From NCBI RefSeq assembly GCF_004403065.1, contig NZ_SOHA01000007.1, forward strand, positions 1-34,538: a stretch of DNA of 34,538 bases. The letters are read 5' to 3'. Below are positions 8,141 through 16,382 of the stretch, one piece after another (the stretch's first letter is position 1; each line of letters begins with the position of its first letter). The translations under genes were made by a program, and so were the position numbers. This DNA is from Cryobacterium cryoconiti (GTDB lineage: Bacteria > Actinomycetota > Actinomycetes > Actinomycetales > Microbacteriaceae). A model generated the notes under the pieces. That model searched no databases, was not told the DNA's origin, and was given only the letters and a program-made list of their open reading frames with translations.

Positions 8141-10596
8141 TAGATCTTCTCTATCGGCGCGATCTTGATCAGGAGCTTCTTTGCGCCCGCCGTGTCGAAC
8201 TGGACGTGCGCGATGCGCTTGGTGCCGTCACCGGTGACCTGGTTGACGCGGCCGTCGCCGAAATCGACGTGACGGATGCGGTCACCCGCAGCGAGCGTGA
8301 GGTCGCCGTTGTCCCGCACCTGGCTCGGCACCCGGCTGGCCCACTCGGTCTTCTTCTTCGGCGCGGGCGGCAGCGCCTGCGGCTCGTCGCGCTTGGCGAA
8401 CCCGCCGCCGAAGCCGTCACGCCGGGCGTTCAAGGCCCGGGGCTGGGTGCCGCCGCGGGAGTTCGCCATGCCCGGCGACTGCTTCCAGTCGATCAGGTCG
8501 ACCGGGATCTCCTGCAGGTAGCGGCTGGGCATGGCCACCTGGATGTCGCCGAACTGGGCCCGGGTCATCGCCAGCGAGAGGTAGAGCCTCTGGCGGGCGC
8601 GGGTGATGCCCACGTAGAACAGGCGCCGCTCCTCGGCGGGCCCGCCGGGCTCGTTGGCCGACATCTGGTGCGGCAGCAGCCCCTCCTCGACGCCGGTCAG
8701 GAACACGGCCTCGTATTCGAGCCCCTTGGCCGTGTGCAGGGTCATCAGCGACACCGTGCCGGACGCGTCGTCGAGGTCGTCGGCGGCGGCGACCAGCGAC
8801 ACCTGGGTGAGGAAGTCGACCAGACCCGAGTCGGGGTTCTCCTTGTTGAAGTCCTTGGTCTGGGCGACGAGTTCTTCGATGTTCTCGGCGCGCGCCTCGT
8901 CTTGCGGGTCGCGGCTGCCCCGCAGCAGGGTGAGCAGACCGCTGCCGTCGAGCAGGAAGGTGAGCAGCTCGGACACGTTCGCCGTGCCGGCCGGGTTCTC
9001 CGGTATGAGCTTCAGCGCCGCCTCGTCGAGCAGGGTCGCGAGTTTCAGGATGGCCCCGGTCACCTTCGGGCCCAGCCCGAGCGACGCGGAGTCGCGCATG
9101 GCCTGCCGGAAGCTGATCTGGTTCGCCTCCGCGAAGCTCGCCAGTGCCGTCTCGGTGGCGGGCCCGATGCCGCGCTTGGGAGTGTTCAGGATGCGGCGCA
9201 GGGCCAGTTCGTCGTTCGGGTTCGCGACGGAGATCAGGTACGCCAGCGCATCCTTGATCTCGGCGCGCTCATAGAACTTGGTGCCGCCGACCACCCGGTA
9301 CGGCACCGCGGAGCGCACCAGGATCTCTTCCAGGGCACGGGTCTGCGCGTTGGTGCGGTAGAAGACGGCCATGTCCCGGTAGGCCATGCCGGCCCGGTGC
9401 AGCACCTCGATCTCATCCGAGACGAACTGGGCCTCGTCGTGGCCGGAGTAGGCCGTGTAACCCACGATTTTCTCGCCGTCGCCGCCCGCGCTCCACAGCT
9501 TCTTGTCTTTGCGGTCGAAGTTGTGGCCGATCACGGCGTTGGCGGCCGAGAGGATGTTCTGCGTCGAGCGGTAGTTCTGCTCGAGCAGGATCACCTTGGT
9601 GCCGGGGAAGTCGCGCTCGAACTCGCTGATGTTGCGCGTGTCCGCGCCGCGGAAGGCGTAGATCGACTGGTCGGAGTCGCCGACCACGGTGAGTGAGGCG
9701 CCCGGGATGGCGCCGGTGCCGTCGCGCAGGTTGCGCACGTGCACGCCGGTCGCCTCCATCTCCTCGGCCAGATGGGGCTCGACGGGGCGGGTCAGCTCGC
9801 GCACGAGTGAGTACTGCGCGTGGTTGGTGTCCTGGTATTCGTCGACCAGGATGTGGCGGAACCGGCGCCGGTAGAGCGCCGCCACCTTCGGGAACGCGCG
9901 GAACAGGTAGACCGTCTCGCCGATCAGGTCGTCGAAGTCGAGGGCGTTGGCGGCGCGCAGACGGTGGGTGTACTGCCGGAAGATCTCGACGAACATGACC
10001 TCCTGCGGGTCGCTCATGTTCGCGTTGCGGGCGTAGGAGTCGGCGTCGGCGAGCTCGTTCTTGAGCTTGGAGATCTTCGCCGACGCGTTGCCGGGCGTGA
10101 AGCCGAGGGTGTCGGCGTCGAGGGCCTTGATGATGCGTTTGAGCGTGACCTTGGTGTCGGCCGAGTCGTAGATGCTGAACGTGGCGGACAGGCCCGCGCT
10201 TTCGGCTTCGCGGCGCAGGATGCGCACGCAGGAGGAGTGGAAGGTGCTGATCCACATGCCGTCGGCCCCCTGGCCGAGGATGGCTTTGACCCGCTCCCGC
10301 ATCTCCGCGGCGGCCTTGTTGGTGAACGTGATCGCCAGGATCTGGCTCGGCCACGCCTCGCGGCTCTCCAGCAGGCTGGCGATGCGGCGGGTGAGCACGC
10401 TGGTCTTGCCGGAGCCGGCTCCCGCGATGATCAAAAGCGCCGGACCGCGGTACTGTACGGCTTCCTTCTGCTGGGGGTTGAGCCCCTCGAGCAGCGGACT
10501 CTCCCGGTCGCCGGGAACGGCTCCGTCGAGAATGATGGGCACCGCGGACGGAATCTGGCGGGCGGGCGTGTGATCCGGGTCGAAGAGGGTCGTCAT
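8140..10596 (-). CDS. pcrA: ATP-dependent DNA helicase PcrA/UvrD
   Basis: This SF1A 3'-5' DNA helicase acts in repair, replication restart and transcription-coupled repair. The 818-residue product carries all UvrD motifs in order: Walker A GAGSGKT (59-65), TFTNKAAAEMRER, DEYQDTNHAQY (motif II), GDSDQSIYAFRGAD (motif III), QNYRST (motif IV), TLHTAKGLEYEAVFL (motif V), and FYVGITRARQRLYL (motif VI). The last about 50 residues form the Tudor-like domain of PcrA (GDRIRHVDFGDGRV), which contacts RNA polymerase in relatives. The start MTTLFDPDHT (ATG at 10596) is preferred because the extra 105 residues of the open frame are low-complexity and lie inside the neighbouring gene. TAGAAT lies 10 bases upstream. 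It overlaps the FUSC gene by one base. Confidence 0.95.
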   Translation of the reverse strand: MTTLFDPDHTPARQIPSAVPIILDGAVPGDRESPLLEGLNPQQKEAVQYRGPALLIIAGAGSGKTSVLTRRIASLLESREAWPSQILAITFTNKAAAEMRERVKAILGQGADGMWISTFHSSCVRILRREAESAGLSATFSIYDSADTKVTLKRIIKALDADTLGFTPGNASAKISKLKNELADADSYARNANMSDPQEVMFVEIFRQYTHRLRAANALDFDDLIGETVYLFRAFPKVAALYRRRFRHILVDEYQDTNHAQYSLVRELTRPVEPHLAEEMEATGVHVRNLRDGTGAIPGASLTVVGDSDQSIYAFRGADTRNISEFERDFPGTKVILLEQNYRSTQNILSAANAVIGHNFDRKDKKLWSAGGDGEKIVGYTAYSGHDEAQFVSDEIEVLHRAGMAYRDMAVFYRTNAQTRALEEILVRSAVPYRVVGGTKFYERAEIKDALAYLISVANPNDELALRRILNTPKRGIGPATETALASFAEANQISFRQAMRDSASLGLGPKVTGAILKLATLLDEAALKLIPENPAGTANVSELLTFLLDGSGLLTLLRGSRDPQDEARAENIEELVAQTKDFNKENPDSGLVDFLTQVSLVAAADDLDDASGTVSLMTLHTAKGLEYEAVFLTGVEEGLLPHQMSANEPGGPAEERRLFYVGITRARQRLYLSLAMTRAQFGDIQVAMPSRYLQEIPVDLIDWKQSPGMANSRGGTQPRALNARRDGFGGGFAKRDEPQALPPAPKKKTEWASRVPSQVRDNGDLTLAAGDRIRHVDFGDGRVNQVTGDGTKRIAHVQFDTAGAKKLLIKIAPIEKI

Positions 10597-10606
10597 ATCG
10601 ATCCCA

Positions 10607-10612
10607 ATTCTA
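10607..10612 (-). promoter_or_regulatory. -10 element TAGAAT for pcrA
   Basis: TAGAAT on the minus strand lies 10 bases before the pcrA ATG, implying a leader of only a few bases. No good Shine-Dalgarno sequence is present between them. Confidence 0.5.
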
Positions 10613-10654
10613 GGTGCTGCCTCTGACAGTGCCCGGGTGTGCCGTGGGCAGGAG

Positions 10655-11671
10655 TCAGCCCTCGGCCGCCAGCTCGTCCCGCACGAGCACGGCCAGGTCG
10701 GGGTGGTCGGCGAAGACCCCGTCGATCCCGGTGCCCATGATGGTGCGGAACTCGGCCTGCCAGTTGCCGAAATCGGCCCGCAGCCGACCGCGGCGGAACG
10801 TCGTCGCGAGGTACCGGTTTTCGGGGCGCAGCGTCCAGCAGTAGATCTCCAGGCCCGCGGCGTGGGCCGCGTCGACCAGGTCGGAGGCGCCGGACACCTG
10901 GCCGTCGGCATCCGTCGCCAGGATCAGCGATTTGGGCACGCTGATGCCGTCGACCTTGCCGCTGAGCCCGTAGAGACCCGCATCGGTCAGATAATCGGCG
11001 TATCGCGGCGCCTCTTTGCCGAGCAGCGTCAGCTCGTCGAAGGGTTTACCGCGCGCCTCGAGCAGGAAGACGCGCTTGCCGTAGATGCCCCGCGCGTAGA
11101 CCTTGTCGAGCAGGCTGCGCTCGAAGCTTTCGATCGTGAGACGGCCGTCACCGGCGTTCCAGCCGACATCGTTGACCTCGGCGGCGAACAGCTCGTCGAG
11201 CGGCAGCCCGATCGAGTCGAAGTAGGTGGCGTGCTTGAGCTCGGCGACGACGCCGATCGGCCGGCGCACCCGCCCGGAGAGCCGGTCCATCAGACGGAAC
11301 ACGTCTCGCAGGCGCAGCAGCGGGAACCGGTCGTCGAAGGTGGCGCTCGACTTGCGCACCTCGGGCAGGCGTTCCCGGGCGCGCAGGGTGCGCAACTCGC
11401 CCCACGTGAAGTCCTCGGTGAACCAGCCGGTGAGGCGGATGCCGTCGATCACCTTCGTGGTGCGCCGGCCGGCGAACTCGGGGTGCGCCGCGACATCCGT
11501 GGTCGTCCCGATCTCGTTCTCATGCCGCACCACCAGAACGCCGTCGCGGGTGGCCACGATGTCCGGCTCGACCGCGTCCGCCCCGAGGGCAACGGCCAGC
11601 TCATAGGCGGAACGGGTGTGCTCTGGTCGGTAACCGCTCGCCCCGCGGTGACCGATCACAATCGGCTGCAT
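10655..11671 (-). CDS. Glycerophosphodiester phosphodiesterase family protein
   Basis: This GDPD-family enzyme is expected to hydrolyse glycerophosphodiesters to glycerol-3-phosphate and an alcohol; a glpD gene later in the window could use the product. The 338-residue TIM-barrel protein begins with the catalytic signature VIGHRGASGYRPEHT (residues 5-19), the metal ligands in AVEPDIVATRDG, and the second His in VVRHENEIG. Later strands show VVAELKH, a Trp-rich barrel strand IYCWTLRPEN and the closing GIDGVFADHPDL. There is no signal peptide, so it should act in the cytosol. The ATG at 11671 is preceded by TAGGGT exactly 6 bases upstream, a leaderless arrangement. It is divergent from the small membrane protein at 11710. 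Confidence 0.93.
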   Translation of the reverse strand: MQPIVIGHRGASGYRPEHTRSAYELAVALGADAVEPDIVATRDGVLVVRHENEIGTTTDVAAHPEFAGRRTTKVIDGIRLTGWFTEDFTWGELRTLRARERLPEVRKSSATFDDRFPLLRLRDVFRLMDRLSGRVRRPIGVVAELKHATYFDSIGLPLDELFAAEVNDVGWNAGDGRLTIESFERSLLDKVYARGIYGKRVFLLEARGKPFDELTLLGKEAPRYADYLTDAGLYGLSGKVDGISVPKSLILATDADGQVSGASDLVDAAHAAGLEIYCWTLRPENRYLATTFRRGRLRADFGNWQAEFRTIMGTGIDGVFADHPDLAVLVRDELAAEG

Positions 11672-11677
11672 TTGCCA

Positions 11678-11683
11678 ACCCTA
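11678..11683 (-). promoter_or_regulatory. -10 element TAGGGT for leaderless GDPD transcript
   Basis: TAGGGT on the minus strand, then 6 bases (TGGCAA), then the ATG at 11671. The spacing matches a start of transcription at the initiation codon. Confidence 0.6.
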
Positions 11684-11709
11684 CGCGTGCAACTGCCAGA
11701 ATCGAGGCG

Positions 11710-12258
11710 ATGACACCCTGGACCGCTCCCTCCGCCCGCCGGCACCGCTGGGGCGACTATCGCGCACGCTGCGTCACCGGCCTGACGCTGGTCGTGCTCG
11801 GGGTGCTGGCCACGATCTTCACCAGCACCTACAGCCTGCTCTTCCTCGCCGTCGGCGTTCCCCTGCAGGTCGTGGGTTGGCTCGTGCTGCCGGGTGCGCT
11901 GTGGCGACGGCTCACGGTTCTGGTTCCAGCACTGCTGTCCAGCATCCTGCTGCTGGGCGGGGCCGATTTCAACGGCGCCTTCGCGGCGCTGTTGGCGTGC
12001 TGGCTGCTGGTTCGCCACCGCCCCTGGTCAGGCTATCTCGCCCTGATCCCGTCGATCGTGATGAGTTTTTTGATCAAGGAGACCCTGACCGACTACGAAC
12101 AGAACTGGGTCGGTTACCTGCTCGGGTTCTCCACTGCCGTGGCCGGCGCGTGGCTCGCCTGGTGGCTGGCGGGGTGGAGGAGGCCCCGGAGGCCCCGGTC
12201 CCCGCACGCCGTCGACAGTGAATACGGCGGATCCCCAGCAGATCTGAATAGAATCTAG
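11710..12258 (+). CDS. Hypothetical four- to five-segment membrane protein
   Basis: This is a 182-residue membrane protein I do not recognise beyond its likely actinobacterial distribution. Membrane segments lie at about residues 22-40, 43-62, 67-84, 88-105 and 135-155. A conserved-looking WGDYRARCVTG precedes the first segment. Between segments four and five are RHRPWSGYLALIPSIVMSF and an amphipathic stretch. The tail is Arg/Pro-rich and cytosolic. CAGAAT ends 7 bases before the ATG at 11710, close to a leaderless arrangement, and GAGG is also there with a very short spacer. It is divergent from the GDPD gene and 65 bases before the YccA-family gene. Confidence 0.7.
   Translation: MTPWTAPSARRHRWGDYRARCVTGLTLVVLGVLATIFTSTYSLLFLAVGVPLQVVGWLVLPGALWRRLTVLVPALLSSILLLGGADFNGAFAALLACWLLVRHRPWSGYLALIPSIVMSFLIKETLTDYEQNWVGYLLGFSTAVAGAWLAWWLAGWRRPRRPRSPHAVDSEYGGSPADLNRI
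12249..12254 (+). promoter_or_regulatory. Possible -10 element (TAGAAT) for the YccA-family gene
   Basis: TAGAAT overlaps the end of the preceding coding region and lies 69 bases before the ATG at 12324. No good -35 is seen 16-18 bases upstream, so this is tentative. Confidence 0.3.
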
Positions 12259-12323
12259 GAACGCTCCAGCGTCCTCCGATGCTGGCTCCACCCCTACCCA
12301 CGTGATTGTGAGCTACGGCAACC

Positions 12324-13130
12324 ATGGCATCCTCCAACCCCGCATTCTCCCGAAACGCCGCGTTCGGCGCTCCTGGCGCCACTGCAGGTGGCAAGGTGCT
12401 CTCCGACAGCGACCTGCAGAGCATGTTCAACGCTCCGTCGGCCGGCTCGCAGGACACCGATCGCATGAGCTACGACGACACCCTCCGCAAGACGGTGCTC
12501 AGCTTCGCCCTCCTGCTCGTGACCGCAGCCATCGGCTGGGTCGTCACGCCGGTGACGATGCTTCCGCTCATCGTCGGTGCAATCGCCGGGCTGGTGCTCG
12601 GCCTGGTCAACGCGTTCAAGAAGGAGCCGTCGCCGCCCCTGATCCTGGCCTACGCCGCGGCCCAGGGCCTCTTCGTCGGTGGCATCTCCATCGTCTTCGA
12701 GCAGATCTACCCGGGTGTCGTCACCCAGGCCGTTCTCGCAACGCTCGTCGTCGTCGGCGTCACCCTGGCCCTCTTCGCCAACGGCAAGATCCGCGCCTCG
12801 GCCAAGGCCACCAAGGTCTTCATGATCGCAATGATCGGCTACGGCGTGTTCTCGCTGATCAACTTCGGCATGATGGTCTTCGGCGCGACCGATAACGCCT
12901 TCGGCCTCCGCAGTGCGGAGATCTTCGGCATCCCGATCGGCCTCCTGATCGGCGTCCTCGCCGTGATCATGGCCGCGTACTCGCTGGTGCTCGATTTCGA
13001 CTTCATCCAGCGCGGCGTCAACAACCGCGCCCCGCGCAAGTACGGCTGGACCGGCGCCTTCGGCATCATGCTGACCGTCGTCTGGCTCTATATCGAGATG
13101 CTGCGCATCTTCGCCATCGCCCGCGAGTAA
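12324..13130 (+). CDS. Bax inhibitor-1/YccA family membrane protein
   Basis: This is a 268-residue member of the Bax inhibitor-1 superfamily in its actinobacterial YccA-like form; family members are seven-segment membrane proteins, some acting as pH-sensitive Ca2+ leak channels or FtsH modulators. After a soluble N-terminus of about 50 residues (FNAPSAGSQDTDRMSYDDTL), there are seven hydrophobic segments between about 57 and 262. Recognisable phrases are PLILAYAAAQGLFVGGIS, KVFMIAMIGYGVFSLIN and the Asp pair in YSLVLDFDFI followed by GVNNRAP, which is the conserved region before the last segment. The ATG at 12324 has no strong Shine-Dalgarno sequence. A 13-bp hairpin terminator follows. Its physiological role here is unknown. 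Confidence 0.9.
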   Translation: MASSNPAFSRNAAFGAPGATAGGKVLSDSDLQSMFNAPSAGSQDTDRMSYDDTLRKTVLSFALLLVTAAIGWVVTPVTMLPLIVGAIAGLVLGLVNAFKKEPSPPLILAYAAAQGLFVGGISIVFEQIYPGVVTQAVLATLVVVGVTLALFANGKIRASAKATKVFMIAMIGYGVFSLINFGMMVFGATDNAFGLRSAEIFGIPIGLLIGVLAVIMAAYSLVLDFDFIQRGVNNRAPRKYGWTGAFGIMLTVVWLYIEMLRIFAIARE

Positions 13131-13152
13131 CACTTCCCACCCCGCACCACCC

Positions 13153-13183
13153 GAAGGGCCGCTCCCCACAGGAGCGGCCCTTC
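13153..13183 (+). terminator. Terminator of the YccA-family gene
   Basis: GAAGGGCCGCTCC (13153-13165) and its exact complement (13171-13183) form a 13-bp stem with loop CCACA, 22 bases after the stop codon. The tail TTCGTTCG has few T residues. Confidence 0.85.
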
Positions 13184-13241
13184 GTTCGTCCGCCCTCGCA
13201 CCAAGCTCCCCCTCTCTCCCCCACCATCCGCGCGACAGTGC

Positions 13242-13291
13242 CCGTTCCGGTCGAGAGTGCCCGCAATACCGGTCACTCTCGACCGGAACGG
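13242..13291. repeat. 18-bp perfect inverted repeat
   Basis: CCGTTCCGGTCGAGAGTG (13242-13259) is exactly complementary to 13274-13291, with a 14-base spacer. AGTG at 13237-13240 and CACT at 13295-13298 extend the symmetry further out. Its GGTCGAGAGTG core resembles the TTCGACGG/TCGACCG words in the other convergent region (28491-28540), so it may be a family of intergenic repeats. Confidence 0.75.
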
Positions 13292-13330
13292 CAACACTCA
13301 CCCGAACCTGCGCGTCCGAGCGACCGCGAA

Positions 13331-13355
13331 GCGCAGCGCAGCGCAGCGCAGCGCA
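13331..13355 (+). repeat. Tandem GCGCA repeat, five copies
   Basis: Five perfect copies of GCGCA are followed by a partial sixth (GCG). It abuts the left arm of the nested palindrome. Confidence 0.85.
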
Positions 13356-13478
13356 GCGGGGAGTGGGCGGGTCGCGGGGTGTCGAGTTATGGGCGGTCGG
13401 GAGCACCCCGGAGCGAAGCGGAGGGGTGCTCCCGACCGCCCATTGTCTGAGCTGAGGAGCGACCCGCCCACTCCCCGC
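13356..13478. repeat. Nested palindrome: 20-bp outer and 21-bp inner arms
   Basis: The outer arms 13356-13375 (GCGGGGAGTGGGCGGGTCGC) and 13459-13478 are exactly complementary. Inside them, 13389-13409 and 13423-13443 are also exactly complementary over 21 bases, with a 13-base loop (GGAGCGAAGCGGA). The whole could fold as one long two-part hairpin or extrude as a cruciform. It has no T tract and lies beyond the YccA-family terminator, so it is more than a normal terminator. Confidence 0.85.
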
Positions 13479-13496
13479 CCCCCCTGCCGAATGAAA

Positions 13497-13527
13497 AAAC
13501 ACCCCCGACCAGAAGTCGAGGGTGTTT
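13497..13527 (-). terminator. guaA operon terminator
   Basis: On the minus strand AAACACCCTCGAC pairs with GTCGGGGGTGTTT (one G-U) around a 5-base loop, followed by a run of T residues. It lies 31 bases after the guaA stop and ends the khtT-to-guaA operon. Confidence 0.9.
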
Positions 13528-13557
13528 CTTTTCACAGCAAGAGCGAGGAGCAGTCCC

Positions 13558-15150
13558 CTACTCCCATTCAATGGTCCCCGGCGGCTTCGACGTGACGTCG
13601 AGCACGACACGGTTCACCCCATCCACCTCGTTCGTGATCCGGTTGGAGATCCGCGCCAGCAGGTCGTATGGCAGGCGGGTCCAGTCGGCCGTCATGGCGT
13701 CTTCCGAGGACACCGGGCGCAGCACGATCGGGTGCCCGTAGGTGCGGCCGTCGCCCTGCACGCCCACGGAGCGCACGTCGGCGAGCAGCACCACCGGGCA
13801 CTGCCAGATCTCACGGTCGAGGCCGGCGGCGCTCAGCTCGGCGCGCACGATCGCATCCGCGTGGCGCAGCAGGTCGAGCCGGTCCTGGGTGATCGAGCCC
13901 ACGATGCGGATGCCCAGGCCGGGTCCGGGGAACGGCTGACGCTGCACGATTTCGGCCGGGAGTCCCAGCTCGGCGCCAATCGCCCGCACCTCGTCCTTGA
14001 ACAGTGTGCGCAGCGGTTCGATCAGTTCGAACTGCAGGTCTTCCGGCAGCCCGCCCACGTTGTGGTGGCTCTTGATGTTGGCCGTGCCGCTGCCGCCGCC
14101 GGACTCGACGACGTCCGGGTACAGGGTGCCCTGCACGAGGAAGCGGATCGGGTCGCCATCCGTTTCTGCCGCCTCCTTGATCAGCTCGGCCTGGGCCTGC
14201 TCGAAGGTGCGGATGAACTCGCGGCCGATGATCTTGCGCTTGGTCTCCGGGTCGCTGACGCCCTCGAGGGCGGTCAGGAACTGCTCGCGCACATCGACGG
14301 TGACCAGGCGCACGCCGGTGGCCTTGACGTAGTCCTCCTCGACCTGGCGGCGCTCGTCCTGGCGCAGCAGGCCGTGGTCGACGAACACGCAGACGAGCTG
14401 GTCGCCGATGGCCTTGTGCACGAGGGCGGCGGCCACGGCGGAGTCGACGCCGCCGGACAGCCCGCAGATGACCTTGCCGGTGCCGACCTGGGCCTGGATG
14501 CGGGCCACCTGTTCGGCGATGACGTTGCCGCTGTTCCAGTCGGCGGGGATGCCGGCGGCGCGGTGCAGGAAGTTCTCGAGCACGTTCTGGCCGAATTCGG
14601 AGTGCTTGACCTCCGGGTGCCACTGCACACCGTAGAGGCGGCGCTCGTCGTTCGCGAACGCGGCGACGGGGGTGGACTCGGTGGAGGCGAGCACGGTGAA
14701 TCCTGCGGGGGCCTTCGACACGGAGTCGCCGTGGCTCATCCATGCGGTCTGCTCGGCCGGCTGGCCGGCCAGCAGCGCATTGCCGCTGTCGGTGACCCTG
14801 ACCGGGGTCGCGCCGTACTCGCTCTGGCCGGTGCGGGCCACCTCACCGCCGAGGGTCGTTGCCATCACCTGGAAGCCGTAGCAGATGCCCAGGATCGGGA
14901 TGCCGAGGTCGAAGATGGCCGGGTCGAAGGTGGGGGCACCCTCGGCGTAGACGCTGGACGGCCCGCCGCTGAGCACGATGCCGAGCGGGTTCTTCTCGGC
15001 CACCTCGGCAGCGGTGATCGAGTGGGCCACGATTTCGGAGTAGACGGATGCCTCGCGCACGCGGCGCGCGATCAGCTGCGCGTACTGGGCGCCGAAGTCG
15101 ACCACCAGGACGGGGCGTGCGCCGGTCTGCGCGCTCACAGCGGCGCTCAC
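13558..15150 (-). CDS. guaA: GMP synthase (glutamine-hydrolysing)
   Basis: This cytosolic enzyme converts XMP, glutamine and ATP to GMP, the last step of de novo GMP synthesis. The 530-residue protein has an N-terminal class I glutamine amidotransferase domain (about 14-198) with nucleophile C90 in GICYGFQ and catalytic H178/E180 in [12 protein letters not shown]. The ATP-pyrophosphatase domain follows, with the PP-loop SGGVDS (232-237) and a C-terminal dimerisation domain ending in [16 protein letters not shown], the usual GuaA end. The GTG start at 15150 overlaps the DUF3817 stop (GTGA), so it is translationally coupled. It is the last gene of a five-gene operon and is followed by a clear terminator. 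guaB lies about 9 kb away. Confidence 0.98.
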   Translation of the reverse strand: MSAAVSAQTGARPVLVVDFGAQYAQLIARRVREASVYSEIVAHSITAAEVAEKNPLGIVLSGGPSSVYAEGAPTFDPAIFDLGIPILGICYGFQVMATTLGGEVARTGQSEYGATPVRVTDSGNALLAGQPAEQTAWMSHGDSVSKAPAGFTVLASTESTPVAAFANDERRLYGVQWHPEVKHSEFGQNVLENFLHRAAGIPADWNSGNVIAEQVARIQAQVGTGKVICGLSGGVDSAVAAALVHKAIGDQLVCVFVDHGLLRQDERRQVEEDYVKATGVRLVTVDVREQFLTALEGVSDPETKRKIIGREFIRTFEQAQAELIKEAAETDGDPIRFLVQGTLYPDVVESGGGSGTANIKSHHNVGGLPEDLQFELIEPLRTLFKDEVRAIGAELGLPAEIVQRQPFPGPGLGIRIVGSITQDRLDLLRHADAIVRAELSAAGLDREIWQCPVVLLADVRSVGVQGDGRTYGHPIVLRPVSSEDAMTADWTRLPYDLLARISNRITNEVDGVNRVVLDVTSKPPGTIEWE

Positions 15151-15587
15151 GGACGGGCCTTCGCCGCGGCGGCAGACGTGTCGGCGTGCGTCGCCAGGAA
15201 GGCGTTGACCTCGCGCGCAACGCGCACCTCGAGGAAGAAGGACAGGGTAGGAATGATGCCTCCGAGTGCGATCAGCAGGAACTTGGGGAATGACCAGCGC
15301 ATCAGGCTCCAGAGCTGGAAGTCGCTGAACAGGTAGAGCACGTAGAGCCAGCCGTGCACAATCAGGATGCCGGTGCTCACGTTGAACGCGGTCACCGAGT
15401 CCCGGGCGGTGAGGGCGATGATCCCGTTCGGGCCGCCCGCTTCGATTTCGAGCTGAAGCACGAACTTCAGGAAGACCTCGACGCAGAGCAGCAGCAGGAA
15501 GACACCGGTGATGACCGAGGAGACCTTGTAGAGCCGGAGCGCGCCGGGGATTTTGGGGATGTCGGCAGGCTTGGGGTCAAGTGGCAT
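15147..15587 (-). CDS. DUF3817 family membrane protein
   Basis: This is a 146-residue integral membrane protein of the actinobacterial DUF3817 family; its function is unknown, but it is found next to guaA in many actinobacteria. Membrane segments lie at about residues 22-45, 68-92 and 100-122. The family phrase [16 protein letters not shown] lies at about 78-93. The N-terminus has [20 protein letters not shown]. The ATG at 15587 lacks a Shine-Dalgarno sequence; instead TAGAAT lies exactly 6 bases upstream, overlapping the SURF1 stop, so a leaderless internal transcript could start here. It overlaps guaA by 4 bases, which argues for a shared role or shared regulation. Confidence 0.9.
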   Translation of the reverse strand: MPLDPKPADIPKIPGALRLYKVSSVITGVFLLLLCVEVFLKFVLQLEIEAGGPNGIIALTARDSVTAFNVSTGILIVHGWLYVLYLFSDFQLWSLMRWSFPKFLLIALGGIIPTLSFFLEVRVAREVNAFLATHADTSAAAAKARP

Positions 15588-15593
15588 AAGCCA

Positions 15594-15599
15594 ATTCTA
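15594..15599 (-). promoter_or_regulatory. Internal leaderless -10 element TAGAAT for DUF3817-guaA
   Basis: TAGAAT on the minus strand, then TGGCTT (6 bases), then ATG at 15587. The TAG of the -10 box is also the SURF1 stop codon. This could give guaA a promoter independent of the khtTU-SURF1 genes. Confidence 0.55.
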
Positions 15600-16382
15600 G
15601 ACGGCCTCCGCCGCGTCGATGGCGGCCTGTTCCCTCTGCCGTTCCCAGTCGTCCCGCACCAGGCGGTACCAGAGGAAGACCGCGAAGCCGGCGAAGACCG
15701 CCCATTCCAGGGCGTAGAAGATGTTCAGCCAGTTGACCGAGGCGTCGTTGCCGGGCACGGGCGAGTCGATCACGGTGAGGTTCGCGGCGGCATCCGTGTC
15801 GACGATGTAGCCGGCGTAGACGGACTGGTCGGTGAAGTCGGTCCACTGGTTGATCAGCGCGGCGGTGGAGACGGTGGTCTGGGTCTGCGGGTCACTGTCG
15901 GCGTCGGGCACGGCCGGGGCCTCGGAGGGCACGAACCGTCCGGTCACGCTCTGCTGCTGCCGGGCCGGCTGGGCCGCGAGCTCCTCGATCGCCGCCCGGG
16001 CTTCCGCCTCGGACGCCGCCCAGCCGCGAGCAACGGCGATGGTGGAGACGGGCACGGATGCCGTTGCCGCGGTCTCGAAGCGGCTCACCACCCAGAATCC
16101 GAGCTCGCCCCCGTTGAGACGTTCGCTGATCAGCGTTTCATCGCCCGGCAGGTAGGAACCGTCAACCGTGACGAGCTGCCCGGTGGCGGCCTCGCGGGGC
16201 GGCCCGTCGGGCTGCAGGGCGGCGTCGAGCGGCTGCACGGTCTCGGTGCTGCGCTCCACGACCTCGCCGGAGGCGATGGCGCGTTCGAGCTGCCACCGGC
16301 CGAGGAGGGCGAAGGCGGCGGCGATGGCGAGCGCCAGGAGCAGGGCGAGCAGCCACCGGGGGCGGAGCATGGTCTTGATCAT
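15597..16382 (-). CDS. SURF1 family cytochrome oxidase assembly protein
   Basis: SURF1-type proteins help insert heme a into subunit I of aa3-type cytochrome c oxidase. The 261-residue product has the family layout: one membrane segment at about residues 10-27, then the motif LLGRWQLERA, a large extracytoplasmic part with GSYLPGDETLISERLNG and VARGWAASEAEA, and a second membrane segment near the C-terminus in FYALEWAVFAGFAVFLWY followed by a charged tail. The central linker (PSEAPAVPDADSDPQT) is Pro/Asp-rich. The ATG at 16382 overlaps the antiporter stop by one base (TGATG); an in-frame ATG four codons later is the alternative. The link to the K+/H+ antiporter genes may reflect membrane energetics, but that is inference. 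Confidence 0.9.
   Translation of the reverse strand: MIKTMLRPRWLLALLLALAIAAAFALLGRWQLERAIASGEVVERSTETVQPLDAALQPDGPPREAATGQLVTVDGSYLPGDETLISERLNGGELGFWVVSRFETAATASVPVSTIAVARGWAASEAEARAAIEELAAQPARQQQSVTGRFVPSEAPAVPDADSDPQTQTTVSTAALINQWTDFTDQSVYAGYIVDTDAAANLTVIDSPVPGNDASVNWLNIFYALEWAVFAGFAVFLWYRLVRDDWERQREQAAIDAAEAV

Larger units (their letters stand above)
13131..13557. other. Repeat-rich convergent intergenic region (427 bases, no gene)
   Basis: Between the YccA-family gene (plus) and guaA (minus) I see no credible coding region. It holds, in order, a terminator, an 18-bp inverted repeat, a 5-base tandem repeat, a nested palindrome and the guaA terminator. Each is listed separately. Confidence 0.8.

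Noticed and set aside
6398..8143. Open frame of 581 codons on the plus strand
   Set aside because: Antisense to the flavocytochrome and FUSC genes, dominated by His/Gln/Arg/Asp/Gly with no domain.
8206..9696. Open frame of 496 codons on the plus strand
   Set aside because: Antisense to pcrA, which carries all helicase motifs; composition is that of a shadow frame.
10597..10911. Upstream extension of pcrA
   Set aside because: Arg/Pro/Thr-rich stretch overlapping the GDPD gene; the -10 and family similarity point to 10596.
13331..13478. Possible CRISPR array
   Set aside because: The repeats are a 5-base tandem and a single nested palindrome, with no regular repeat-spacer pattern and no cas genes.
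13522..15336. Open frame of 604 codons on the plus strand
   Set aside because: Antisense to guaA, which has all catalytic motifs; no domain in the shadow frame.
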